64,000 nucleotides of DNA, from positions 1 to 64,000 of the forward strand of contig NZ_PVNL01000054.1 in NCBI RefSeq assembly GCF_002994635.1, read 5' to 3'. Of the stretch, positions 51,253 through 59,865 are shown in pieces. The position numbers and the translations under genes were made by a program. Every line of letters begins with the position of its first letter. Positions within the stretch are counted from its first letter, which is position 1. This DNA comes from Enhygromyxa salina (GTDB lineage: Bacteria; Myxococcota_A; Polyangia; Nannocystales; Nannocystaceae). The notes under the pieces were generated by a model. The model was not told the origin of the DNA and searched no databases. It saw only the letters and a program-made list of their open reading frames with translations.

Positions 51253-51749
51253 CGCACCGCAGCACTTACTCGAAGTTCTTGGCTTCCTCATTCACCGCCC
51301 TCGTCGTCGGCCTGCCCGCGCTCGCAGGCGCGCTCGTGTTGGCGAGCCCGAGCGTGGCTCAGGCGACCGTCCAGGACCCGGCTTGCAGGATCCACGCGGT
51401 CGAGGCCCTAGAGAAGGGCGACGGCGAGATCCCGGCTGATCTCGAGTTCCTGTCAGATCGACTGCGCGCCCCCGAATTTGCGCGCTACGGCGGGTTCCGA
51501 CTGCTCGACACGATCGACTTTCAGCTGCAGCTCAACAAGGTCGTCGATCACAAGTTCAAGTCGGGTCACAACGTCGAGCTGACCTTGCTCGGTGAGAAGG
51601 ACAGCAAGCTCGAGCTCAACACCAAGCTCAAGCGCGGGAGCTCCAGCCTGGTCGACATGGACTTCGTGGTCGGCAGCAATCAGATCATGTTGATCCCCGT
51701 CCGCCGCGGCGATCAAACCATCATCTTCGCATACCAGTGCAAGCACTGA
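51249..51749 (+). CDS. Small exported protein of the ECF operon
   Basis: This 166-residue protein has a typical signal peptide (basic MTHRSTYSKF, hydrophobic core, cleavage after SVAQA near residue 39). Its mature domain is beta-rich (HNVELTLLGEKDSKLELNTK) with two cysteines, one near the new N-terminus and one at the end, that may form a disulphide. No family is recognised. As the third gene of a sigma/anti-sigma operon it may be a periplasmic co-regulator or a signal sensed by the anti-sigma factor (inference). A perfect 11-bp hairpin terminator follows. Confidence 0.8.
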   Translation: MTHRSTYSKFLASSFTALVVGLPALAGALVLASPSVAQATVQDPACRIHAVEALEKGDGEIPADLEFLSDRLRAPEFARYGGFRLLDTIDFQLQLNKVVDHKFKSGHNVELTLLGEKDSKLELNTKLKRGSSSLVDMDFVVGSNQIMLIPVRRGDQTIIFAYQCKH

Positions 51750-51774
51750 CGGCGAGCACGCACCAGCATGGGGG

Positions 51775-51804
51775 AGCGGAGGACCAGGGGTCCTCCGCTT
51801 TCGC
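51775..51804 (+). terminator. Intrinsic terminator of the ECF operon
   Basis: AGCGGAGGACC (51775-51785), a 3-nt AGG loop, then GGTCCTCCGCT (51789-51799), followed by TTCGC. The stem is 11 bp with no mismatch. The U-tract is short but the position, 26 bp after the stop codon, fits a terminator. Confidence 0.8.
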
Positions 51805-51880
51805 AATTGGGTGCGAACGCCGGGGTCGACGCGTGGGACGAGATCAGCGTGGCGATGCGTCGAGGCCAGAGTGCCTGCGC

Positions 51881-51886
51881 TATGGT
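51881..51886 (+). promoter_or_regulatory. Candidate -10 box (TATGGT) of the AsmA-GT51 gene
   Basis: TATGGT ends 8 nt before the ATG at 51895, with no Shine-Dalgarno between. It lies after the ECF operon's terminator. Confidence 0.45.
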
Positions 51887-51894
51887 CCCAGAGC

Positions 51895-54402
51895 ATGATT
51901 GAGGCCCCGCCTCCGAGCCGTTCGTCGAGCGGCGCCGTCCAACGTGCCCGCCGCCGCCGCCCGCGGTGGGGGCGGATCGCCGCGTGGGTCGGCGGCGGGG
52001 TCGGGTTGTTGCTGGTGGTGCTCAGCGTGGTGGTGTTCACGGCCCCGCGCTGGGGGGCGGGCAGGATCAAGTCCGAGCTCGAGCAGCGCGTGGGCGCTCG
52101 CTTGGGCGCCGAGGTCGAGATCGCCGAGCTCACCGCCAGCTGGAGCGGCGCCGAGCTCCGCGACGTCACCCTGCGTCTCGCGGACCTCGACGCCCGCGTC
52201 GACGCTGTTCACGTGAGCGTGGATCGCCAGGCGCTGTGGTCGGGTCGGGTCGAAGTCACGGAGATCGAAGCGGTCGGTGGGTATCTCGATGGCACCCGCG
52301 CCGCGCTCACGCAGTTACTGAACGAGCTCGGTGAGCTCGAGCGCGATCTCGCGGGCGCGGACCAGCATGGCTGGGTGCGTCGGCGAACCCGGCTGACGCC
52401 CGACGCGATCGCGCTGCGGGGGCTGAGCTTCACGGTCCACGACGGCGAGCGACGGGCGACGGGCAGCCTGGCCGCGACGGCCGAGCCCGCGCATCGGCGC
52501 GTCGAGCTGCGCGTCACCAGCCTGATCGCGGAGATCGGGCTCGGTCGTCCACTGCGCGCCGCCTCGCTGCGAACCTCCGTCGAGCAGCGTGACGGTGAGC
52601 TCTCGTTTCCGATCACCTTGACCCTGGCGGGCGTCGCCGCCGAGGTCGACGAGAACATCGCCGTCGCCGGGGTTCACGGCACGATCACGGCGCACGATCG
52701 GCAGGTCAGCGAGGTTGGCATCGACCTCGCGGGTGGGTTCGCCCAGCTCGGGTCCGAGGAGGCCGCGGCCGAGATCGAGGGCGGAGATCTGTGGTCGGTC
52801 TCGGGCCGGTTCGCGCGGGATCTCTCGGCCGGAAAGATCGCCGTCGACATGGACGCATTCGAGCTCGGTCGGGTGCCCGAGGTGCTGGCCAGCCTGCCGG
52901 TCGTCGACTCGGAGCGCGCGGTGCTGGGCGGCCACCTCGAGGTCGATTTTGGTGAGGGTGTGGCCCAGCTCGAGGGCGCGCTGAGCCTCGCGGGACTCAA
53001 CGTCAGCCACGGCCTGCTCGCGCGCGAGGTCGTGCGCGATGTGGGCTTCAGCGTCGAGATCGACGCGCGGGTCGACCCGGCCGCGCGGAGCTTGGTCGTC
53101 AAGCGGCTGGCCGTGCAACGGGCGGGTGTCGAGCTGCTGATGCGCGGCGAGCTGGTCCACGCGGCCGTCCGCGAGCAGCGTCGCTACCAGGTCGATCTCG
53201 AGATCCCCGCGGTCGGTTGCCAGCAGGTGCTCGACGCGATCCCGCGCGAGCTGGTGCCGGGCTTGGCTGGGTTCGAGCTCGACGGGCAGTTCGCCGCGCA
53301 CGTGGTCGTCGACGCCGACTTCGCGGATCTCGCCGCGCTGAAGCTCGACGCCAACATCAATTTCGAGGCCTGTCGGGTCCGCGCTGCCCCGCGCCTGGCC
53401 AGCGCGGAGCACCTCAACGGTGGTTTCGTGCATCGCGTGACCATGCGTGACGGGCGTACCCGGCGGGTGGGGCTGTATGCCGGGTCGAGCAACTACACGC
53501 CGCTCGACGCGATCTCCCGCTACATGAGCGAGGCCGTGCTCACGACCGAGGACGGCAGCTTCCGCCGCCACGACGGCTTCAACCGATCGCAGCTCGAGGT
53601 CGCCCTGCGCCGCAACCTCGAGTCGGGCAAGGTCCGCCTGGGCGCGTCGACGATCACCATGCAGATGGTCAAGAACGTGCTGCTCAGCCACGAGCGCACG
53701 CTCTCGCGCAAGCTGCAGGAGCTGTTCTTGACCTGGTGGGTCGAGCAGGCCCTGAGCAAGCAGCGGATCATGGAGCTGTATCTGAACGTCATCGAGTTTG
53801 GACCGGGCATCTACGGGGTCACCGACGCCAGCCGTCACTACTTTGGCAAGCCCCCCGGCGAGCTGACCTCGCTCGAGGCCGCGTACTTGACCTCGATGCT
53901 GCCCAGCCCGGTTCGGCGTCACGTGTACTACTGCGAGGGCCAGCTGAGCGAGCGGTTCGACCAGAAGGTCCGCTGGATCCACGATCTGATGCTCGAGCGC
54001 GAGCGGATCACCGCGCAGGAGCACGAGGTCTACGCGGCCACGGCGATCAGCTTCGACCCGTTCGAGCGTGGGGATCCCGCGGTGTGTGTCGAAGAGATCG
54101 AGGCGCTGATGGCCGCGACCCAGACCCAGCGCGCGCTGTCAGGCCTGCTCGGAGACGGTGGCGACGGTGGTGAGGGCGCCGGGCCGCTCGTGGGTTGGGG
54201 GGCGTCCGGGCCCAGCCGGACCTGGGGCGTCCGCCCGCCGCTGCCCGTGTTCGATCCAAGCGGCGACTGGATCGGCGCGGACGGAATCGACGCGGACGGG
54301 GAGCTCGCCCCTGGCCACCGGCTCGAGCCGTCTCGAGACGATCTGTTCGAGCGTGATCCCGCCAACTCGGACGCGCCGGGGGTCCCGGCGATGGACGAGT
54401 GA
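51895..54402 (+). CDS. AsmA-like domain fused to a GT51 peptidoglycan transglycosylase
   Basis: This 835-residue protein has one N-terminal membrane helix (28-50). A long beta-rich periplasmic region (about 55-515) resembles AsmA/DUF748 proteins (ELRDVTLRLADLDARVDAVH, ALSLAGLNVSHGLLA). A glycosyltransferase-51 domain (about 525-730) has catalytic Glu552 in TTEDGSFRRHDGF, then the GASTITMQMVKN, YLNVIEFG and AAYLTSMLPSP motifs. GT51 enzymes polymerise lipid II into glycan strands. There is no transpeptidase domain, so it is a monofunctional transglycosylase with an unusual N-terminal extension. A Gly/Asp-rich tail ends it. The class A PBP two genes on could cross-link its product. Confidence 0.87.
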   Translation: MIEAPPPSRSSSGAVQRARRRRPRWGRIAAWVGGGVGLLLVVLSVVVFTAPRWGAGRIKSELEQRVGARLGAEVEIAELTASWSGAELRDVTLRLADLDARVDAVHVSVDRQALWSGRVEVTEIEAVGGYLDGTRAALTQLLNELGELERDLAGADQHGWVRRRTRLTPDAIALRGLSFTVHDGERRATGSLAATAEPAHRRVELRVTSLIAEIGLGRPLRAASLRTSVEQRDGELSFPITLTLAGVAAEVDENIAVAGVHGTITAHDRQVSEVGIDLAGGFAQLGSEEAAAEIEGGDLWSVSGRFARDLSAGKIAVDMDAFELGRVPEVLASLPVVDSERAVLGGHLEVDFGEGVAQLEGALSLAGLNVSHGLLAREVVRDVGFSVEIDARVDPAARSLVVKRLAVQRAGVELLMRGELVHAAVREQRRYQVDLEIPAVGCQQVLDAIPRELVPGLAGFELDGQFAAHVVVDADFADLAALKLDANINFEACRVRAAPRLASAEHLNGGFVHRVTMRDGRTRRVGLYAGSSNYTPLDAISRYMSEAVLTTEDGSFRRHDGFNRSQLEVALRRNLESGKVRLGASTITMQMVKNVLLSHERTLSRKLQELFLTWWVEQALSKQRIMELYLNVIEFGPGIYGVTDASRHYFGKPPGELTSLEAAYLTSMLPSPVRRHVYYCEGQLSERFDQKVRWIHDLMLERERITAQEHEVYAATAISFDPFERGDPAVCVEEIEALMAATQTQRALSGLLGDGGDGGEGAGPLVGWGASGPSRTWGVRPPLPVFDPSGDWIGADGIDADGELAPGHRLEPSRDDLFERDPANSDAPGVPAMDE

Positions 54403-54459
54403 GGCGCGATTGTTTAGCAACAGCCGCGTGACGCCGAGCGCAGCGCAGGGGGGAGACCC

Positions 54460-55146
54460 GTGAATCGCGGTGAGTGCGATCGCCTCGCCGCCCACTACGG
54501 CGCGTCCACGATCGTGGCGGGGCTGCGCGAGTTCGTGAGCGAGACCCGGCGGGCCCGGATCGAGACCGTGCTCGCGGGTCGACTGCGCAGCGTCGCGGTC
54601 GCGATCGAGAACCCCTACGATCCTCACAACGCCGCGGCGGTGGTGCGCAGCGCCGAGGCCGTCGGTGCGTGGACCGTGCACGTGATCGCGGCGAGCCAGC
54701 GGATCTTGCAAGCGAGCGGGACCACCAAGGGCACCCACCACTGGATCGAGACTCGCCACCACGACACGCTGGGTCACTTCTTGACCGCGCACGAGTCGGG
54801 AATGGTGCTGGCGGGGGCGTGCGTCGACGCGACGCACATGCTCGAGGAGCTGCCGACCGACCGACCGATCTGCCTGCTGTTCGGCAACGAGCACGCCGGG
54901 CTCAGCCCCGAGGCCCAGGCGGCGTGCTCGCTGCGGTTTCGGATCCCGATCCACGGCTTCGCCGAGAGCTACAACCTGTCGGTCGCCGCGGCGCTGAGCC
55001 TCTACTCCTACACGACCCGGCGGCGGGCGACGCTGGGCCGCGCGGGCGACCTCGACGACGCCAGCCTCGAGCTCGAGCGCGCTCGCTGCTACATGCGCAG
55101 CGTCCAGGCCCGGCACGTTCGGGTGTTGTTTCCAAGCGTGGAGTAG
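54460..55146 (+). CDS. trmH: tRNA/rRNA ribose 2'-O-methyltransferase, TrmH/SpoU family
   Basis: This 228-residue SPOUT-fold enzyme uses S-adenosylmethionine to methylate a ribose 2'-OH. The three family motifs are present: NPYDPHNAAAVVRSAEAVGA (motif 1), LLFGNEHAGLS (motif 2) and IHGFAESYNLSVAAALSLY (motif 3). The overall pattern, with an N-terminal helical extension and a C-terminal tail, fits the TrmH subgroup that makes Gm18 in tRNA. The GTG at 54460 has GGGAG a few bases upstream. It lies between two cell-wall genes without obvious functional connection. Confidence 0.88.
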   Translation: MNRGECDRLAAHYGASTIVAGLREFVSETRRARIETVLAGRLRSVAVAIENPYDPHNAAAVVRSAEAVGAWTVHVIAASQRILQASGTTKGTHHWIETRHHDTLGHFLTAHESGMVLAGACVDATHMLEELPTDRPICLLFGNEHAGLSPEAQAACSLRFRIPIHGFAESYNLSVAAALSLYSYTTRRRATLGRAGDLDDASLELERARCYMRSVQARHVRVLFPSVE

Positions 55147-55149
55147 ACT
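55144..55149 (+). promoter_or_regulatory. Candidate -10 box (TAGACT) of the PBP gene
   Basis: TAGACT ends 6 nt before the GTG at 55156 and its first three bases are the stop codon of trmH. No Shine-Dalgarno is seen, so the PBP gene may have its own leaderless transcript. Confidence 0.45.
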
Positions 55150-55155
55150 GCGCGC

Positions 55156-57849
55156 GTGGCCGATCGAGCTCCACAGCAAGGGGACACGGGGGTGACCGTC
55201 GAGGGCCCGCGCCAGCGCTACGCGCCGCCACGCTGGCTCAAGATCACCGTGCTGATCGTGACGATCACCGGTCTGCTCGGCGTGCTCGGCAGCGTCGCCA
55301 GCGTGGTCGGGATCTTCTGGTACTACGGCCGCGACGTCGCCGAGATCGACGAGGCCGCGCTGCGCGACTACCGACCGCCCCAGGTCACCCGCGTGCTCGA
55401 TCGCAAGGGCACGCTGATCGGCGAGATCTTCAGTCAGCGCCGCACCTTCGTGGCCTACAAAGACATCCCCGCGCACGTCGAGAACGCGTTCTTGGCGGCC
55501 GAGGACGCGGACTTCTACCGCCACGAGGGCATGGACTACATCGGCATGGTCCGGGCGCTGGTCGCCAACGTGCGCGCGCGCTCGCTCCGGCAGGGAGCCT
55601 CGACGATCACCCAGCAGGTCGTCAAAAATTTCTTGCTGTCGCAGGAGCGGACCTTCGATCGCAAGGTCCAGGAGCTGATCTTGGCCCGCCGGATCGAAGA
55701 GCTGCTCGACAAGAGCGAGATCCTCGAGCTGTACCTCAACGACATCTACCTGGGTCACGGCCGCTACGGGATCGAAGAGGCCAGCCTGTTCTACTTTGGC
55801 AAGGGCATCGCGCAGATCGATCTGGGTCAGGCCGCGCTGCTCGCAACCTTGCCCAAGGCGCCCAGCGTCGGCACGCCCTACAAGAACTACGACAAGGCCA
55901 AGGCTCGGCAGGTGTACGTGCTCGAGCAGATGCAAAAGCACGGGTTCGCCAAGCCCGAAGAGGTCGCCCGCTTCATCGACGCGCCGCTCGCCATCGTCGA
56001 TCGCTCGCCCGACGCCGACGCCGACACCGAGACCGATCCGACCCGCGCGTCCAAGGTCTCGCCGGGTGCCGAGGAATTCGTCGACGTCGCCCGGGCCGAG
56101 CTGATCGAGCGCTACGGCGAGGATGCGCTGGGCGAGCTGGGCGCGACGGTCACGATGACCGTGGATCTCGAGCTGCAGCGCGAGGCTCGTGCGGCGGTGC
56201 TCGACGGCCTGGTGGAGATGGACAAGCGCCGCGGGTGGGGCCACGGGATCAAGCCCGCGAAGGCCAAGAACGCCGCGCGCGCGGTCAAGACCGGTGCAGC
56301 CGACGGCCAGCAGGTGGTCGGGCGCACCTATCCAGTCATCATTCAGCCCCGCGGCGAAGAGCTGCCAGCCGCCGCCACGAGCCAGGGCTTCCCGGCGGTG
56401 ATCGGCGAGGACTTCCACGTGTGGGTCGAGGTCCCCGAGGGCAGCCGGTTCGACGATCCCAAGCTGACCCACCTCGAGCAGTTCCCGGCCGGGGGCATCA
56501 CCATGGGTCGGGTGCTCGCGCTCGAGCTGCCGAACGCCAAGGAGCGCGGCTTGCCTGAAGGGTGGGGGCTCGCGGAGATCGGCTCGGGGCCCGAGGCGGC
56601 GACGATCGTCACCGACGTCGACACGGGTGAGGTCCTGGCCATGGTCGGCGGCTATCGCTACGGCCGCGGGGACTTCAACCGCGCGCTCGATGCCCACCGT
56701 CAGCCGGGCTCCTCGTTCAAGCCATTCGTGTACGGGGCCGCGCTGCACAGCCAGCAATTCACGGCCGCCAGCCTGATCGAGGACTCCCCCGAGATCTACG
56801 AGAAGTGGCGGCCGACCAACTACGAGCGCGACGTGTACCGCGGCGAGATCCGCATGCGCGTCGCGCTGACCCACTCGGTCAACACCATCGCGATCAAGCT
56901 ACTCGACGCGGTTGGGATCGATCAGGCGATCGCGTTCGCCCGCGCGTGCGGGATCGAGTCGGCGCTCGAGCCCAACCTCTCGCTCGCGCTGGGGACCGCC
57001 GAGGTTACGCCCTTCGAGCTGATGCGCGGCTACCTGACGCTGGCGCGCGGAGGCTCGCGGATCGAGCCAAGCTTGATCCGCTCGATCGAGCTCCCAGGCC
57101 AGCCGATCTGGACGCCCGATCGCGAGGTCGAGCAGGTCCTCGACGGCGGCTTGGTGTTCATCCTCGCCAGCATGATGCGCTCGGTCGTCGAGGACGGCAC
57201 CGGCCAGCGCGCCAAGGCGCTCGGGGTCCCGGTCGCGGGCAAGACCGGCACCGCGGCCGAGAGTCGCGACGCATGGTTCGCCGGGTTCACCCAGGACCTG
57301 GTGGCGATCGCGTGGGTCGGGTTCGACACGCCCAAGCCGATGAAGCGCGAGAGCGGGGGCAAGGCGGCGCTGCCGATCTGGCTGGGGGCCATGATGGCCG
57401 CGGGCGCGCGTGAGGGTCCGGTCGCCGATCCAGGCATCGCGCCGACCAACTCGCCGTTCTCGCCGCCGCCGAGCGTGAGCGTGCGGACGATCGACAAGAC
57501 CACCGGGCTGCTCGCGCCGCCGTTCGTGGTCGACGCCGACGGGATCGAGCGACCGCCCGCCGCCGACACGATCATGGAGGAGTACTTCCTCCCGGGGACC
57601 GAGCCGACCGAGGTCGCGTCGGCGCTCGCGGAGGCCAAGGCCGACATCTTGCTCGATCTCTACGGCGACGAGCCTGCCGACGCGGAGCTCGATGGCTTCG
57701 CAGCTGACGACGCGGCCCCAACCGATGACTTCGTGGTCGAGCCGCCATCGGATCCCGCCCCGGTCGCGCCTGACCCGATTGATCCCGTCGACCCCCCGGC
57801 GTCAGATCCGGTCGAGGACGACAGCTACGACGGCCTGCCGTCGCTCTAG
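55156..57849 (+). CDS. Class A penicillin-binding protein (bifunctional)
   Basis: This 897-residue enzyme polymerises and cross-links peptidoglycan. One membrane helix (29-55) is followed by a GT51 domain with Glu116 in AAEDADFYRHEG and the QGASTITQQVVKNF motif. The transpeptidase domain has SxxK at Ser519-Lys522 (GSSFKPF), SxN at 574-576 (HSVN) and KTG at 696-698 (AGKTGTA). A Pro/Asp-rich tail of about 130 residues ends in DDSYDGLPSL. Between GT and TP an insertion of about 100 residues (about 370-480) contains a domain also found in PBP1A-type proteins. The GTG start follows trmH by 9 bp. Confidence 0.95.
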   Translation: MADRAPQQGDTGVTVEGPRQRYAPPRWLKITVLIVTITGLLGVLGSVASVVGIFWYYGRDVAEIDEAALRDYRPPQVTRVLDRKGTLIGEIFSQRRTFVAYKDIPAHVENAFLAAEDADFYRHEGMDYIGMVRALVANVRARSLRQGASTITQQVVKNFLLSQERTFDRKVQELILARRIEELLDKSEILELYLNDIYLGHGRYGIEEASLFYFGKGIAQIDLGQAALLATLPKAPSVGTPYKNYDKAKARQVYVLEQMQKHGFAKPEEVARFIDAPLAIVDRSPDADADTETDPTRASKVSPGAEEFVDVARAELIERYGEDALGELGATVTMTVDLELQREARAAVLDGLVEMDKRRGWGHGIKPAKAKNAARAVKTGAADGQQVVGRTYPVIIQPRGEELPAAATSQGFPAVIGEDFHVWVEVPEGSRFDDPKLTHLEQFPAGGITMGRVLALELPNAKERGLPEGWGLAEIGSGPEAATIVTDVDTGEVLAMVGGYRYGRGDFNRALDAHRQPGSSFKPFVYGAALHSQQFTAASLIEDSPEIYEKWRPTNYERDVYRGEIRMRVALTHSVNTIAIKLLDAVGIDQAIAFARACGIESALEPNLSLALGTAEVTPFELMRGYLTLARGGSRIEPSLIRSIELPGQPIWTPDREVEQVLDGGLVFILASMMRSVVEDGTGQRAKALGVPVAGKTGTAAESRDAWFAGFTQDLVAIAWVGFDTPKPMKRESGGKAALPIWLGAMMAAGAREGPVADPGIAPTNSPFSPPPSVSVRTIDKTTGLLAPPFVVDADGIERPPAADTIMEEYFLPGTEPTEVASALAEAKADILLDLYGDEPADAELDGFAADDAAPTDDFVVEPPSDPAPVAPDPIDPVDPPASDPVEDDSYDGLPSL

Positions 57850-57869
57850 CGCGAGCGGTTGGGCAGCAG

Positions 57870-58649
57870 CTAGTCGAAGTCGAAGGTGCCGTCGTAGGCC
57901 TTGGTGTCGCGCTCGAGAGCGGTGAGCACCGAGGCTTCGATGTCTGCAGGCGTCGCGGTCGTGAAGTCGAGCCCGTCGAAGAAGGTGTCGTAGGTCTTGA
58001 TGATCGTCAGATCGCGGGCGAAATTTTCCTTCTCGAGACGGACGGGCAGGCCGGTCTCGAGCTTGGAGATGTCGACGTGGGCCATCACGCTCGCGTCGCT
58101 CACGATCTCGAACGGGACCTCTTCGATCATGGGTGGCTCACCGCGTCGGGCGACGCCGCGGATCACCAGCGTGTTGCCCTCGATCCAGTCGCCGCCGCCG
58201 ACAATGTGCTCGTCAGCGCCCTCGGGCGGGATGTAGGGCCCAAAGTTGACGTCGATCGTGCAGTAGGCCCCATCGTTGACGGTGACCGCCCCGAGCGGAA
58301 CGGACGCGAGATCGTCGGTTGTGACGAACGCCTCGGGGCACGGGCCCCAGAACATCTCGATCGCCGTGCCCTTTTGTTGCTCACAGCGAACGAAGTGAAC
58401 GCTGGCGGTCGTGATCCGGGCCTCGCTCAGCGCGATCTGCCAGCCGGTGTCGTTGTAAAACACCCGCGTGGTCTGGGCGTCGCCGTAGTTCGGGTAGCCA
58501 TCGGAGGTGTAGGTGCCGGCGTGAGTCGCAAAGAACCGCACGGTGGCGACGGGGTCCCCATCGATCAGGTCGACGAGTCCGCATCCAGGACTAGCGATCG
58601 CTACCAAGCAGCTGAGCGCCAAGATCGTTCGTCGGTGCAAGCTAGGCAT
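57870..58649 (-). CDS. Exported lipoprotein, paralogue of the 4.7-kb lipoprotein
   Basis: This 259-residue protein starts at the ATG at 58649, which gives the signal MPSLHRRTILAL, a hydrophobic core and lipobox ASPGC. It shares with the 4668-5402 protein, in the same order, a GW(Q/D) motif after FYNDT/FANDM, a Cys in VRC/LGC, the A(I/V)EM(F/Y)WG motif, YC, a GxDxWIEG or ExxxxFTW region, and the closing DISK and FDGLDF segments. I recognise no function. The partial conservation with about 53 kb between copies points to an old duplication. It converges with the PBP gene. Confidence 0.85.
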   Translation of the reverse strand: MPSLHRRTILALSCLVAIASPGCGLVDLIDGDPVATVRFFATHAGTYTSDGYPNYGDAQTTRVFYNDTGWQIALSEARITTASVHFVRCEQQKGTAIEMFWGPCPEAFVTTDDLASVPLGAVTVNDGAYCTIDVNFGPYIPPEGADEHIVGGGDWIEGNTLVIRGVARRGEPPMIEEVPFEIVSDASVMAHVDISKLETGLPVRLEKENFARDLTIIKTYDTFFDGLDFTTATPADIEASVLTALERDTKAYDGTFDFD

Positions 58650-58902
58650 CAGGGGTCCGGGAAAGCTAACAGCCCGAACAACTCGGTACAACGACCGATC
58701 GATGGGCAGTCCAACGGGGGTGCGACTGAAGCGCCGGCTTTAGCGCCCCCTTGCGTGCAAATAGAACTGTCCATTAGACCATTGGAGCGAGGCCCCCAGT
58801 TTTGCAGGCAGTTTGGATCGTAAGGGCGCACGGATTGATTTGGCGCGAAAAACGCGTCACTGTGGAGAATACTAGTGCAGCGGCGATCGCTGGTGTGACA
58901 GC

Positions 58903-59781
58903 TCAGAAGCTGATGCTGATCGAGTTTTCGACGCCGACGTCGAGCTCTCGCAGCTTCAGCTCGCGCCCGGCCGGACACCCGGCGAGACCCACCGGATCGC
59001 TGCAGAAGGTCGACGGGTCCGAGTCCCAGCGCAGGCGCAGCGTCAGGCGGACGGAGATCGGCTCGACCAGCGTCACGTCGAGCATGCTCTCCGACATCAA
59101 GCGAAGATCCGCGAACATGTCGAAGCGCGGCTGCACGTAGGTCGTCGAGCTCATGCTCAGGCGATCGTTGGCCGCGTAGACCAGGCTCAGGTACGAGCTC
59201 CAGCGGTGGACGACGGTCTGCGCTGGCAGGGGCCTCAGAACCCGCGCGGGATCGAGGGCCTCGTACTCGAACATGTAGTCGGTGCCGATCGCAAACGTGA
59301 ATTCGCCGTTGTTGACGGGCACGAAGCGAGGGCCGAGCCCGAGCAAGACCCGGCTCTCGAGCAGCAGGAACTCGTTGCGCTCGAGCTGCGTGAAGACCTC
59401 CGGGGTGAGCCACGACAGCAGCTCGTAGTTGTAGCGAAGGTGCGCGTTGGCCTTGTTGACGAACCGCGACTCGGGCCGCAGCAGCAACGAGAGCTCGTCG
59501 CTGGGGGCGGTGCGCGTGGAGTATTGACCGCTGCCGAGCAAGAACGCGACGTGGCGGCCGTTGCGGTAGGCGAGCGACGCGGAGCTGCGAAGATCCAGGC
59601 GGTTGGTGTTGCCCGCCGAGAAGTCCACGCCGAGCTGCACGCCCCCATTGAAACCGTCTTTGTCGGGGTGCAGGCGGACTTGCTCGACGTTGAGCCCGGT
59701 CGCGGCGGCCGGCCTCGGGTGCAGCGACAGCGCCAGCGAAGCGCCGAGGATCAGCGAACGCGCGAGCGGGCGGCGTCTCAC
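58903..59781 (-). CDS. Outer-membrane beta-barrel protein, DUF481 family
   Basis: This 292-residue protein has a signal peptide (basic start, cleavage near AAA at about 27). Alternating hydrophobic/polar strands and a final Phe follow, which are typical of outer-membrane proteins. The early strand VQLGVDFSAGNTNRLDLRSS matches the DUF481 (YdiY-like salt-induced) family. The start is a GTG; TTAGGA upstream could serve as either a weak ribosome site or a -10. A 253-bp gap, in which I see no gene, separates it from the downstream lipoprotein gene. Confidence 0.82.
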   Translation of the reverse strand: MRRRPLARSLILGASLALSLHPRPAAATGLNVEQVRLHPDKDGFNGGVQLGVDFSAGNTNRLDLRSSASLAYRNGRHVAFLLGSGQYSTRTAPSDELSLLLRPESRFVNKANAHLRYNYELLSWLTPEVFTQLERNEFLLLESRVLLGLGPRFVPVNNGEFTFAIGTDYMFEYEALDPARVLRPLPAQTVVHRWSSYLSLVYAANDRLSMSSTTYVQPRFDMFADLRLMSESMLDVTLVEPISVRLTLRLRWDSDPSTFCSDPVGLAGCPAGRELKLRELDVGVENSISISF

Positions 59782-59852
59782 GTGGTGGTCCTAACAGATC
59801 GCGTCGGGGTACCCAAGCGGTCGCGGACGACGTGCTCGACTCATCGGTCTGG

Positions 59853-59858
59853 TACATT
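59853..59858 (+). promoter_or_regulatory. Candidate -10 box (TACATT) of the symporter gene
   Basis: TACATT ends 7 nt before the GTG at 59866, with no Shine-Dalgarno. It supports that GTG as the start, directly before the signal-like helix. Confidence 0.5.
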
Positions 59859-59865
59859 CGCGCCC

